Of a stretch of DNA of 64,000 nt, positions 51,482 to 60,002 are shown one piece after another; within the stretch, counting starts at the first letter, position 1, and each line of letters opens with the position of its first letter. The notes under the pieces are model-generated. The model was not told where the DNA came from. It saw only the letters and a list, made by a program, of their open reading frames with translations, and did no database searches. Source of the DNA: Sphingomonas sp. NFR15 (GTDB lineage: Bacteria; Pseudomonadota; Alphaproteobacteria; Sphingomonadales; Sphingomonadaceae); the NCBI RefSeq assembly GCF_900103265.1, contig NZ_FMWX01000003.1, positions 124,001 through 188,000 on the forward strand, read 5' to 3'. Both the position numbers and the translations under genes were made by a program.

Positions 51482-53796
51482 GCGACCCGAACGAAACGCC
51501 GCCGCCTGATCGCGCGGACGGTACGCCGGCGGATGCGGCGGACCCGATGACGATCATCACCGCCGATGACGTATCGCCGCCACCCGCGACGGGGAGCGTG
51601 CGCCGGTCCGACGGTGGGATAGAACCCGGCGATCTGCTCAACGGCATCTACCGGGTCGATCGGTTCCTCGCGCGCGGTGGCATGGGGGACGTGTACGAAG
51701 GCGTGAACGTCGAGACCGACGACCGCGTCGCGATCAAGGCGATCCGCCGGCATCTCGCCAGCGACCCCAAGATCGCCGCGTTGTTCCGCAAGGAGGCGCG
51801 CGTGCTGACGCAATTGTCGCACCCCGCGATCGTTCACTACCGCGTGCTCGCGCGCGAGCCGCAGCTCGACCTGCTGTATATCGTCACCGATTTCGTCGAT
51901 GGCGAGGCGCTGTCCGAGCATCTCGACGGCACGCGCCCGAGCCTGTCGCGCGTGCTGCGGCTCGCGCGCCGGCTGGCGGGGGGCTTGGATGCCGCGCACC
52001 AGCTCGGTGTGGTCCACCGCGACGTCTCGCCCGACAACATCCTGCTGCCGGGCGGCTCGCTCGGCAAGGCCCGGATCATCGACTTCGGCATCGCCAAAAG
52101 CCTCGAAGTCGGCGCGGAGACGGTGATCGGCACCGGCTTCGCCGGCAAGCTCGGCTATGTCGCGCCCGAACAGTTCGGCGAACACGGCCGCGAGATCGGC
52201 CCGTGGACGGATGTGTACAGCACCGCCTTGGTGCTGCGCGCGTTCGCGAGCGGACGCCCCTCCGACATGGGCACGACCTTGGCGGAAGCGGTGGAACGTC
52301 GTCGCGCCGTGCCCGCGCTCGACGAGGTGCCGCCCGAACTTGCTCCGGTGCTGGCGCGGATGCTGGTGCCGGACCCGGCCGGACGGCTGCCCTCGATGGC
52401 GGCGGTGCTCGAAGCGCTGAACGGCATGGACGCGGTGGGCGCGCCGGTGGCGACGGCATCGGCCGCGTCGTTCACGCCGGCACCGACCACCTTCATCGCG
52501 GCGCCGCAGGGCCCGGTGGACAGCAAGCCGACCGTCACCAACCCGGCCACCGGCACACCCAAGCGCAAGCGCCGCCCGGCTGGCGCGCGCGTGATCGGCG
52601 GCGTTGGCGCCGCGCTGGCCCTGGCGGGCGGCGTGGCGGTGCTGCGCCCGATGCATGGAACCCCGGCCACCCCGGCGCCGGTTGCCACACGCCATGCCGC
52701 TGCCAAACCGGCGGCCTTGCCACCGATGCAGGCTGTGCTTGCCGCCTTGCCGTGCAGTTGGGTGTCGGCGCCCAACTTCCGCGCGGGCGATGTGGCGGTG
52801 CTGACGGGTGCCTCGGCCGATCCCGCCGCGCTGGCCAGCCAGGCACAAGCCGCATTTGTCGCAAACGGGCTGAAGCCCGCCCGCACGGATAGCTCGGCCG
52901 TGTTGCCGATGCCGCCCGCCGGGTGCGAGATGACCGCCGTCGCGCGCCCGCGCGCTGCCGGGCTGCATGACCTTCCCGAGACGTTGGTGGCGGCGAAACC
53001 GGTGCTCGCCTTGGCGCCGCAGACGCCGGGCTGCCCCGCCGATCCACGCGCGCGGCCGGAGATAAGCTGGTCGCAGGGCGGCAGGCGAGAGTTCGCGCTG
53101 CTGGCGCTGCTGCCCTCAGGCGCGATCGTGCAGATCGCCGGCAGCCGGGGTGAGTTCGAGCAGCAGGCACGGCTCCACCCCGATTTCTTCCAGGATCATG
53201 GCGACGACGGTTACCGCGTCGGCATCTGCCTGTCGCGCCCGGGGCCGGTGGGGTTTCTGCTCGTCCAGTCCGACACGCCGCTTGATCTGGGCATGACGTC
53301 CGGGCGACCGATCGAACCCGCCGGGTATTTCTACAAGGCGTTCCAATGGCAGGCGGCACGTCATGGCTGGGTGACGCAGGCAGCGTGGATCCGGGTTGAT
53401 CCAGCGGTGGCGGCACCGCGTACCGCTTCCTTGCCGGACGCGCGTCCGAACCCGCGTGCGACGCCAGCCGCTCAAAAGTCGCCAGCGGTCCCAAGTCGAA
53501 ACGCCACGAACGAGACGGAGATGAGCAAGATCGCGCTGTGCCGCCGGTTCGCCGATCAGCGGTGGCAGGATCTTGGACAGACATCGTTCGGCGCTTGCGT
53601 CGCGCGGGTCTACGCCAACGATTGCGACGTGACCTATGGCTATTACGGCACGCTTCCGATCCGGCGCTATCGCGGCCAGATCGAGGGCGAGGTCGGCGGG
53701 CGGTGGTCGGCATTGCTGCACGCGCCCGGATGCCACCGTGGCGCAGGCGGCTTATTCGGGTTGCTCGGGGGGCGGGCACAACATCGTCACGACTGA
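51478..53796 (+). CDS. ppkA: T6SS serine/threonine kinase PpkA-like, membrane-bound
   Basis: A 772-residue kinase. The kinase domain is at about 57-310: glycine loop ARGGMGDVYEG, Lys87 in VAIKAI, catalytic loop HRDVSPDN (His180, Asp182, Asn187) and DFG at 202-204. The usual lysine after HRD-L is serine here (Ser184), a form common in bacterial kinases of this sort. A membrane helix lies at about 366-385 (GGVGAALALAGGVAVL). The periplasmic part of about 385 residues is unique, with cysteine-containing segments. It would phosphorylate Fha in answer to an envelope signal. Last gene of the T6SS, ATGA with clpV. Confidence 0.9.
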   Translation: MSDPNETPPPDRADGTPADAADPMTIITADDVSPPPATGSVRRSDGGIEPGDLLNGIYRVDRFLARGGMGDVYEGVNVETDDRVAIKAIRRHLASDPKIAALFRKEARVLTQLSHPAIVHYRVLAREPQLDLLYIVTDFVDGEALSEHLDGTRPSLSRVLRLARRLAGGLDAAHQLGVVHRDVSPDNILLPGGSLGKARIIDFGIAKSLEVGAETVIGTGFAGKLGYVAPEQFGEHGREIGPWTDVYSTALVLRAFASGRPSDMGTTLAEAVERRRAVPALDEVPPELAPVLARMLVPDPAGRLPSMAAVLEALNGMDAVGAPVATASAASFTPAPTTFIAAPQGPVDSKPTVTNPATGTPKRKRRPAGARVIGGVGAALALAGGVAVLRPMHGTPATPAPVATRHAAAKPAALPPMQAVLAALPCSWVSAPNFRAGDVAVLTGASADPAALASQAQAAFVANGLKPARTDSSAVLPMPPAGCEMTAVARPRAAGLHDLPETLVAAKPVLALAPQTPGCPADPRARPEISWSQGGRREFALLALLPSGAIVQIAGSRGEFEQQARLHPDFFQDHGDDGYRVGICLSRPGPVGFLLVQSDTPLDLGMTSGRPIEPAGYFYKAFQWQAARHGWVTQAAWIRVDPAVAAPRTASLPDARPNPRATPAAQKSPAVPSRNATNETEMSKIALCRRFADQRWQDLGQTSFGACVARVYANDCDVTYGYYGTLPIRRYRGQIEGEVGGRWSALLHAPGCHRGAGGLFGLLGGRAQHRHD

Positions 53797-54032
53797 AAAG
53801 CGGGTTCGAAGCGTACCGAAGCGAATGTTCGGAAACGAAAGTTCGCTGTGCCGGCTGGGCGCGCCTATCTCTCGTGGAACTGACAGCACTTGCAAGCCGG
53901 CGAAACCAGACCCGCCGCGTGTGCTGTCGCTCGTCGGCACTGCCCGGCGCTGGAGCATGGCGCTCGAATACAGATGCATGAGTCCAGGATGGTGGCGCGC
54001 CGTGCCGGCCGCGCATTAGGTGAGATAACACG

Positions 54033-54953
54033 TTGAACGAATTCGAACTGAGACTTCTGCGGGTGCTTCATGCCCTCTTGGAGACGGGCAGCGTCAAGCA
54101 CGCCGCCAGCCGTCTCGCCGTCAGTCCATCGGCGGTCAGCCACTCGCTAAGAGCGCTTCGGGCACGCTTTTCCGACCCGCTCTTCGTACGCGTCGGTGGC
54201 AGTCTGCAGCCGACTCCGCTCGCGCAAGCGTTACGGCCCGCACTTCAATCGGGGCTCAACGCGCTGGCGGGCGTCCTCAATCAGACCGTCGAATTCGACC
54301 CGGAGGACTCCCGCCGCACGTTCTCGCTCGTCTGTGCGGACTTGCCGCTGATTACCGCCATGCCCCGGTTGATCGGTACCGCCCGGCGGCTTTGGCCACA
54401 TCTCGACTTCAGGATCAGCGGCGTTCGCTCCGGACTTCAGGCGGATTTGGCGAGCGGGCGGCTGGATCTGGTGCTGGCCGGCGCCGAGATGGAAGGCCGA
54501 CTGGCGCTCGACGACGAATTGATGCGGAGCCGGATCATTTCCGAACCGCTCGTCAGCGTCGTGGCCGCGCATCACCCGCTCGGTGAGAAGAGCCTATGGA
54601 CGCTGGAGGATTTCCTCGCCTTTCCCCACGTACTGGTCAGCACCGCCGGGCTGGGGGAGGGGCTCGTCGATTCAGCGCTCCGGGCGGTTGGGCGAACCCG
54701 TCGCGTCGTTGTCACGGTTCCGAATTTTTCGGCCGCGGGAATGTTCGTCGCGAACTCGGACATGATCGCGACGGTGCCGGTCTCGATGGCGCGGCGGGGC
54801 GTAGAGCGTTTGGGTCTGAAGGTCGTCGATGTGCCGCTCGAGTTCGAAAGAGCGGAAGCCTATATGTGGTGGCACCCCAGGTTTCATCATGATCCGGCGC
54901 ATGCCTGGTGGCGCAACCAGTTGATGGACGCATTCGCCAATTACCGTCAGTAG
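54033..54953 (+). CDS. LysR family transcriptional regulator
   Basis: A 306-residue LysR protein with a winged helix at about 5-65 (LLRVLHALLETGSVKHAASR, SPSAVSHSLRAL) and an effector domain. The TTG start at 54033 follows AGGTGAG. Its target is not obvious: the gene converges on an alpha/beta hydrolase and lies 236 bases after ppkA. LysR regulators commonly control neighbouring catabolic genes, so the two hydrolases are candidates. Confidence 0.9.
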   Translation: MNEFELRLLRVLHALLETGSVKHAASRLAVSPSAVSHSLRALRARFSDPLFVRVGGSLQPTPLAQALRPALQSGLNALAGVLNQTVEFDPEDSRRTFSLVCADLPLITAMPRLIGTARRLWPHLDFRISGVRSGLQADLASGRLDLVLAGAEMEGRLALDDELMRSRIISEPLVSVVAAHHPLGEKSLWTLEDFLAFPHVLVSTAGLGEGLVDSALRAVGRTRRVVVTVPNFSAAGMFVANSDMIATVPVSMARRGVERLGLKVVDVPLEFERAEAYMWWHPRFHHDPAHAWWRNQLMDAFANYRQ

Positions 54954-54961
54954 CTGCCGGC

Positions 54962-54997
54962 ATGTCCGGACCGACCCGCAGCGGTCGATCCGGACAT
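54962..54997. terminator. Large hairpin between convergent LysR and hydrolase genes
   Basis: Nine-base outer arms ATGTCCGGA and TCCGGACAT are perfect. After one mismatch, inner arms CGACC and GGTCG pair, leaving a 6-base loop. It lies between the two stop codons. It lacks a T run, but the symmetry suggests a bidirectional terminator or 3'-end stabiliser. Confidence 0.6.
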
Positions 54998-55003
54998 CCG
55001 CCA

Positions 55004-55831
55004 TCAGACGAGCGCTTCGGCGAGGAAATCGAGCAGCAGTCGCTCCACGTAGTCGGGTGCTTCCAAGTTGGCGATGTGTCCCGCGTCGGGGATCAGGCTG
55101 AAGCGGCAGCCGATCTGCTCCGCCATGGCGCGCCCTTCGGCTGCTGGACGGGCCTTGTCCTCGGCGCCCGTGGCGACGAGCGTCGGCATCGTCAGGGTGC
55201 TCAAGGCCGCAAGCGCCTCGCGCCGGCCGAAGGTCATCCGTCCGAGTGGGACGACGCTGTCGAGCAGCCTCGCGGAATTCCAGGTGCGCAGGCGCGTGGC
55301 GACATCCTCGCGGCAACCGGGGGAGTGTGTGTCGATGGCTGGTGAGAAGAACATATCCAATGCGGTCGCGACGACCGGCGGCGGGATCACGCCCGCCTGT
55401 TCGACCGCGGCGAGCATGCCGAAGTAGGCGTCACGCGAGGGTGCCGGTTCGGCGGCGAGCGAGGTATCCATCATGACGAGCGCGCTGACCCGCTCCGGCG
55501 CCATCAACGCCAGTTCCGCCGCCCACATGCCACCCAGCGACAGCCCGATCACCGCGCATCGATCGATCGCGAGATAGTCCATCAGCGACAGGTGCTGACG
55601 AGCGAGATCAGCGATATCGCGCGTGTCGGCCGGCATCTTGCCCGAACGACCATGACCCCACATGTCAGGAGCAACCACGCGATAGCGCGCGCTGAGCGCT
55701 TCGAGCTGGGGCGACCACATCCTCGAATCGAACAGGTAACTGTGGCCGAGCAGGACGGTGGGGCCGGTGCCGGCGACAAGGACATTCATGGTCGAGCCTT
55801 CCAGCTCGATCTCTTGCTCAGCGAATTTCAT
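55004..55831 (-). CDS. Alpha/beta hydrolase
   Basis: A 275-residue cytosolic hydrolase of the 3-oxoadipate enol-lactonase/esterase type. Nucleophile elbow GLSLGG gives Ser98, the acid is Asp225 (GAEDKARP) and the base His252 (DAGHIANLE). The oxyanion region is VLLGHSYLFDSRMW. Substrate unknown. It precedes no operon partner closely: the second hydrolase gene ends 163 bases upstream on the same strand. Confidence 0.9.
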   Translation of the reverse strand: MKFAEQEIELEGSTMNVLVAGTGPTVLLGHSYLFDSRMWSPQLEALSARYRVVAPDMWGHGRSGKMPADTRDIADLARQHLSLMDYLAIDRCAVIGLSLGGMWAAELALMAPERVSALVMMDTSLAAEPAPSRDAYFGMLAAVEQAGVIPPPVVATALDMFFSPAIDTHSPGCREDVATRLRTWNSARLLDSVVPLGRMTFGRREALAALSTLTMPTLVATGAEDKARPAAEGRAMAEQIGCRFSLIPDAGHIANLEAPDYVERLLLDFLAEALV

Positions 55832-55994
55832 GGTCGGGTCTCACAGGCAGATAGATATAGGGGGCGGAGCGGGGCGATCCGGCGCCAAAGCATCCGCCGA
55901 GTATCCTTGGATCCTCCCATCGGCTCTATGCGCACTCAGCAAACGGAGACACAGGAACATGGCGACGCCTGTAACATTCGCTGATGGCTGACCG

Positions 55995-56969
55995 TCAGGC
56001 AGGCAATGTCCGCAAAAAGCCGAGCAGCGCCGCGAAATACGCCTTTTGATCGTCCCACATGGCGAGGTGGCTGCCGGTCTCGCTGATGAAGAGCGATGAA
56101 TGCGGGATGAGCTGCGCCTCGCGTCGAATGCTCTGCGGGTCCATTTCATCGTAGCGCGCGCCCATCACGAGCGTTGGCGTCCGGATGCGGGGCAGATCCG
56201 CCCATCGATCCCAATCGCGCAGATTGCCGGTCAACGTGAACTCGTCCGGCCCCTGCATCTGGTTGTAGATGACCGGATTGATCCCGCCGAGGCTGCGGAG
56301 CACCGGCTCGGGCCAGGGGTCGAGCCGGCAGATATAGCGCGCGTAAAGCTCGCGCTGGATGATGCCGCTATATTCGTCGCCGCCCTGCTGGCCGGCCTTC
56401 TCCAGGGTCTCCAAGCGCGCCTTGACCGGGGCGGGAAGCTGATCGCGCAGTTGACGCGTACGGCGTCCGTAGTCGCTGAAGCTGGCCGCCATGTCCGACA
56501 GGACGAAGCCGCGCAGCCGCTCGGGATGCCGGAGCGCATATTCGATGCCGAGGATGCCGCCCCAGCTATGCCCTGCGAGGATCATATGATCGAGGCCGAG
56601 CCCGGCGCGGACCTGCTCCACCTCATCGAGATAGCGGGGCAGCGTCCATAGACGGGTATCGTCCGGCTTGTCCGAACGCCCGCAACCGAGCTGATCGTAA
56701 AAATACAATTCATACCCGGCCTTCGGCAGATAATCCGCGAAGCACTGCATGTAATCGTGCGACAGACCCGGGCCGCCATGCAGCAGCAGAATCTTCTTCG
56801 GTCCGCGTCCGAGCCGCTGCGTCCAGACCCGATGACCATTGGACAACCGGATCCACTGCACCCCGCCGGTATCGGCAGGCGTGGTTGCCGCCCGCAGCGG
56901 AACCGAACACGTCGCGGCGCCCAATCCGGCCAAGGCCCCGTACGTCAGAAACTCACGCCTCGTTGTCAC
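55995..56969 (-). CDS. Proline iminopeptidase-like alpha/beta hydrolase, Tat-exported
   Basis: A 324-residue S33-type hydrolase. GTG 56969 is preferred, following GGGGGGCGG; it yields a Tat signal (TTRREFLTYGALAGLGA). Motifs are LLHGGPGLSHDY at about 62, nucleophile Ser135 in AGHSWGG and the late histidine in TGSHLAMW. These features match proline iminopeptidases and L-amino-acid amidases that cleave N-terminal residues. Export to the periplasm is unusual for proline iminopeptidases. An inverted repeat (57060-57073) lies in its promoter region. Confidence 0.87.
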   Translation of the reverse strand: MTTRREFLTYGALAGLGAATCSVPLRAATTPADTGGVQWIRLSNGHRVWTQRLGRGPKKILLLHGGPGLSHDYMQCFADYLPKAGYELYFYDQLGCGRSDKPDDTRLWTLPRYLDEVEQVRAGLGLDHMILAGHSWGGILGIEYALRHPERLRGFVLSDMAASFSDYGRRTRQLRDQLPAPVKARLETLEKAGQQGGDEYSGIIQRELYARYICRLDPWPEPVLRSLGGINPVIYNQMQGPDEFTLTGNLRDWDRWADLPRIRTPTLVMGARYDEMDPQSIRREAQLIPHSSLFISETGSHLAMWDDQKAYFAALLGFLRTLPA

Positions 56970-57059
56970 TGCCGCCCCCCGTCGCAATCGTGCCCACCAC
57001 GCTGTATTTCCACGTCGCGGCGCATACGGGGCGATGATGGCGCGGGCAAACGTCGACGC

Positions 57060-57073
57060 GTTACTCCGGTAAC
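57060..57073. promoter_or_regulatory. Inverted repeat upstream of the exported hydrolase
   Basis: GTTAC-TCCG-GTAAC, 91 bases upstream of the GTG at 56969 and 37 bases downstream of the regulator stop. The half-site GTTAC recurs in the direct repeats at 59828, which may mean a shared regulator. Short, so low certainty. Confidence 0.35.
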
Positions 57074-57109
57074 TTTGTACACGCATGGCGCGGCCTGACG
57101 CGGGCGTCG

Positions 57110-57871
57110 TCAGAACAGCGCCTCCACCTCCGCCTCAAGTCGATAGCCGAAGCCACGCTCGGTCTTGATGAGGCCCTCGCCGCCCGGCACCCGCGCCAGC
57201 TTCTTGCGCAGGCGCAGCACCTGCACGTCGACGCTCCGATCGAAGATATCGTCATGCGCACGGGTGGCGCGCATCAGATGGACGCGTGACAGCGACCGCC
57301 CGGGGGCTTCGAGCAGCGCGGCGAGCAGACTGTACTCGCTTTTGGTGAGATCGACGGCGGTGCCATCGGGCGCGACCAGCGCGCGCTCGGCGTGGCGCAT
57401 CTCCCAGCCCGAGAAGCGATAGCCGCCGCGCAAGGGCGCGCCGATGACGCGGCCCAGTTCCTGCCGCCGCAGCACCGCGCGGGTGCGCGCCATCAGTTCC
57501 GCGAGGTTCAGGGCGCCCGAAAGGACGTCGTCGGCGCCGAGTTCCAGCCCCACGATCGTGCTCACGCTATCGGCGGCACCGTCGTCGTACAGGATCACGG
57601 GCACGTTCGAGCGGCTTCGGATCTCGCGCAGCACGTCGAGCGCGTTGCGGCTGCGCAGCCGCGCGCTCAGCGCGACGAGGCTCAGTTGCCGGCTGTGCAA
57701 TTGATGCGCGACATCGCGCGGGCCGGAACCGATCGACGTCCAGCGACGATCGCGCAGATAGGATAGAATGCGGTCCCGGCCGCGTTCGTCCTCGTCGACG
57801 ACGAGGATCCGGCCGACGCTGGTCGCGCGACAGGCCGGTTCCGGGAAAGCATGCATCGGGAAGCGGTACAT
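57110..57871 (-). CDS. OmpR family regulator with a non-phosphorylatable receiver
   Basis: A 253-residue protein. The start at ATG 57871 follows GGAG. The receiver keeps the acidic pocket (VVDEDE, residues 25-28) but the acceptor aspartate is replaced by Ser69 (LVALSARL), the threonine by Asp96 and the lysine by Gly119 (DDVLSGALN). The winged-helix output (about 150-250; TKSEYSLLAALLE, RSVDVQVLRLRKKL, ERGFGYRLE) is intact, so it should bind DNA without phosphorylation. It lies 87 bases after the GMC gene on the same strand and has no kinase neighbour. Compare the normal regulator at 23878, to which it is clearly related. Confidence 0.9.
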   Translation of the reverse strand: MYRFPMHAFPEPACRATSVGRILVVDEDERGRDRILSYLRDRRWTSIGSGPRDVAHQLHSRQLSLVALSARLRSRNALDVLREIRSRSNVPVILYDDGAADSVSTIVGLELGADDVLSGALNLAELMARTRAVLRRQELGRVIGAPLRGGYRFSGWEMRHAERALVAPDGTAVDLTKSEYSLLAALLEAPGRSLSRVHLMRATRAHDDIFDRSVDVQVLRLRKKLARVPGGEGLIKTERGFGYRLEAEVEALF

Positions 57872-57958
57872 TGGAGGACTCCGCAAAGGCTCGCGCCGGG
57901 GTGGGGAGCGAGGCGGTGTGCCCGCCCGGCGGCGGGCACACCGATCTTGGCCGGACGG

Positions 57959-59575
57959 CTAGATCCGATGCGTCGCGCGCAGGCTGGCCGCGGCCTGCTC
58001 GCCGATGATCGCGCACGGGGCCTGGGTGTTGCCCGTCGTCACGCGCGGCATGATCGAGCCGTCGGCGATGCGCAGCCCGTCGATGCCGTAGACGCGCAGC
58101 TCGCCATCGACCACCGACATGCTGTCGCGGCCCATCTTCGCCGTGCAGGTCTGGTGCCAATAGGTCACCGCCGATTCGCGCACATAGTCCTTCAGCGCCT
58201 CGCCCCGCAGGGTGCCGGGCATCGCCTCGCCGCGCACCAGCGGTCGGAACGCCTCGGCATTGCCGAGCGCGCGGCAGAGTTCAATGCACGCCAGCGCCGC
58301 GGTCATGTCGGCGGGATCCGACATCATGTTGGCGTCGATCCGCAACGCGGCGGCCGGATCGTCGCTGCGCAGCCGCAGCCGCCCGCGGCTGTGCGGCTGG
58401 GCGAGTCCGGCGAACATCGTCCAGCCATGCTCGGGCACCCCGCGCGCGGCGCTCCGCTCGCTCGGCACCGGGAACTCGACCTGGCAGAACAACAGGTCGG
58501 GCGCAGTCAGCTCGGGGCGGCTCTTCCAGTAAAGCGTCGCCTCGCTGCCGTTGTTGCGCGGGGCGATCGGCTCGGCATATTCCCAGGTGCAGCCGAACGA
58601 GACATGGTCCTGCAGGTTGGCGCCCACGCCCGGCAGGTGCTGGCGGACGGGAATGCCCACCCGGCGCAGCTCGGCCTCGTCGCCGATGCCGGAATGCATC
58701 AGCACCTTGGGCGTCTGCATCGCGCCCATTGCGAGCACCACTTCGTGCCCGGCCCCGATCCGCCGACGTTCGCCGCCGCGCACGATGTCGATGCCGACGG
58801 CGCGGTGTCCTTCGAACGCGACCCGCTCGACCGTGGCGCCGGTCAGCACGGTGAGGTTGGGGCGGTCGAGATAGGGCCGCACATAGGCGCGGAAGAGAGA
58901 CTCGCGGCGGCCGTCGCGCACGATCATGTCGGTGATCGCCGCACCGCCCTCGCTCTCCATCATGCGCCCATTGGGGCTTTCATAGGTGGGGATGCCGAGT
59001 TCGCGCGCCGCGTCGAGCAGCGCGTGCGCGACCGGGCTCGGATCGGCGGCGGGCTGCACCCAGACCGGACCGCCCGTGCCGCGATGGCTGGGGTCGGGCG
59101 CGCCCTGCCAGTTCTCGATGCGGCGATAGATGTCGAGCACGTTCTGGTAGTTCCAGCGCGCATCGCCCGCCTCCGCGGCGAAATGCTCCCAGTCGTTGCG
59201 GTGGCCACGCGCCCAGACCATCACGTTGACGCTGGAGCCGCCGCCCAGCCCCTTGCCCATCGACATCGACAGCGCGCGGCCGCCTAGATGCGGGTTGGGC
59301 TCGGCGGTGAAGCCCCAGTCGCGTTCGGTGCCGAGGTTGGTCGGCCACAGCGCGGGGTCGAGCACGGCTTCGGCCTCGTCGCTGCCGCCGGCTTCGGCCA
59401 GCAGAACCTGAACGGCCGCGTTCTCGGCGAGGCGCCGCGCGACGACCGAGCCGGAGGAACCGGCGCCGCAGACGATGAAGTCATAGGCCGGCTTGATGTC
59501 GGCGGTGAGGCGGCTTTGGTTTTCAGCAGCGCGGCGGAGAAACGCGGCCTGCTCGGCGGGATTGGCTTGGGTCAT
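57959..59575 (-). CDS. GMC family FAD-dependent oxidoreductase
   Basis: A 538-residue glucose-methanol-choline oxidoreductase. Of the start candidates TTG 59581, ATG 59578 and ATG 59575, the last has the best spacing (6 bases) to AAGGAG. The FAD-binding motif is IVCGAGSSGSVVARRL at about 34-49, followed by the GMC signature GKGLGGGSSVNVMVWARGH. The catalytic histidine is in YWHQTCTAKMG; the end has GNTQAPCAIIGEQAA. Family members oxidise alcohols such as choline, long-chain or aromatic alcohols; nothing indicates which. No signal peptide. Likely co-transcribed with the atypical regulator. Confidence 0.93.
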   Translation of the reverse strand: MTQANPAEQAAFLRRAAENQSRLTADIKPAYDFIVCGAGSSGSVVARRLAENAAVQVLLAEAGGSDEAEAVLDPALWPTNLGTERDWGFTAEPNPHLGGRALSMSMGKGLGGGSSVNVMVWARGHRNDWEHFAAEAGDARWNYQNVLDIYRRIENWQGAPDPSHRGTGGPVWVQPAADPSPVAHALLDAARELGIPTYESPNGRMMESEGGAAITDMIVRDGRRESLFRAYVRPYLDRPNLTVLTGATVERVAFEGHRAVGIDIVRGGERRRIGAGHEVVLAMGAMQTPKVLMHSGIGDEAELRRVGIPVRQHLPGVGANLQDHVSFGCTWEYAEPIAPRNNGSEATLYWKSRPELTAPDLLFCQVEFPVPSERSAARGVPEHGWTMFAGLAQPHSRGRLRLRSDDPAAALRIDANMMSDPADMTAALACIELCRALGNAEAFRPLVRGEAMPGTLRGEALKDYVRESAVTYWHQTCTAKMGRDSMSVVDGELRVYGIDGLRIADGSIMPRVTTGNTQAPCAIIGEQAAASLRATHRI

Positions 59576-60002
59576 CATCAACTCCTTCGAATGGCAGATG
59601 CGCGATCAGGAAGGAGGCACGCGTGTCCGCGAGCGCGGTGAGGGCGTGGGACACGCCGCCGGCCGCACCAAGGGAAGGTGGCTCTCACTCGATCGCGCCG
59701 CCGACCGAAGGGGTTGTCGCCCCGCTCGCCCGGCGTTCCGAAGGGGTTTCGATTCGGGATTTCGCCTCCGGTGCGATCGCAATATCAATTCTATCAAATA
59801 TGGCAATACTAGCGGATTGTGAATTTGGTTACAGACGTGTTACAGTAGCGTGTCCGGCTATGGCTGTGCTCGTGGAGCAGCCGGTCGCGAGGGGTGGCGC
59901 CGCGACGGCGCGGCCCTGCGGCGCCCCGGCGGCCATCGGTGCGGGGGATGGCCGTTCTCGACGACGGCCGGCGTGCGACCGTCGAGCCGCGCGGTGAGAA
60001 AG
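59576..60002. promoter_or_regulatory. Promoter region of the GMC-regulator operon
   Basis: Gene-free 427 bases between the GMC start and the end of the HTH-GAF gene, both on the minus strand. The middle (59763-59850) is markedly AT-richer than the rest and contains the tandem repeat described at 59828. The remainder is GC-rich with nothing I can support. Confidence 0.5.
59828..59845 (-). promoter_or_regulatory. Tandem 7-base repeats typical of an OmpR/PhoB-type binding site
   Basis: On the minus strand CTGTAAC, four bases, CTGTAAC: two exact copies with an 11-base period, the same geometry as pho boxes (CTGTCAT-N4-CTGTCAT). It lies about 250 bases upstream of the GMC start, in that gene's direction. 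The atypical OmpR-family protein at 57110 is a natural candidate binder. Confidence 0.55.
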
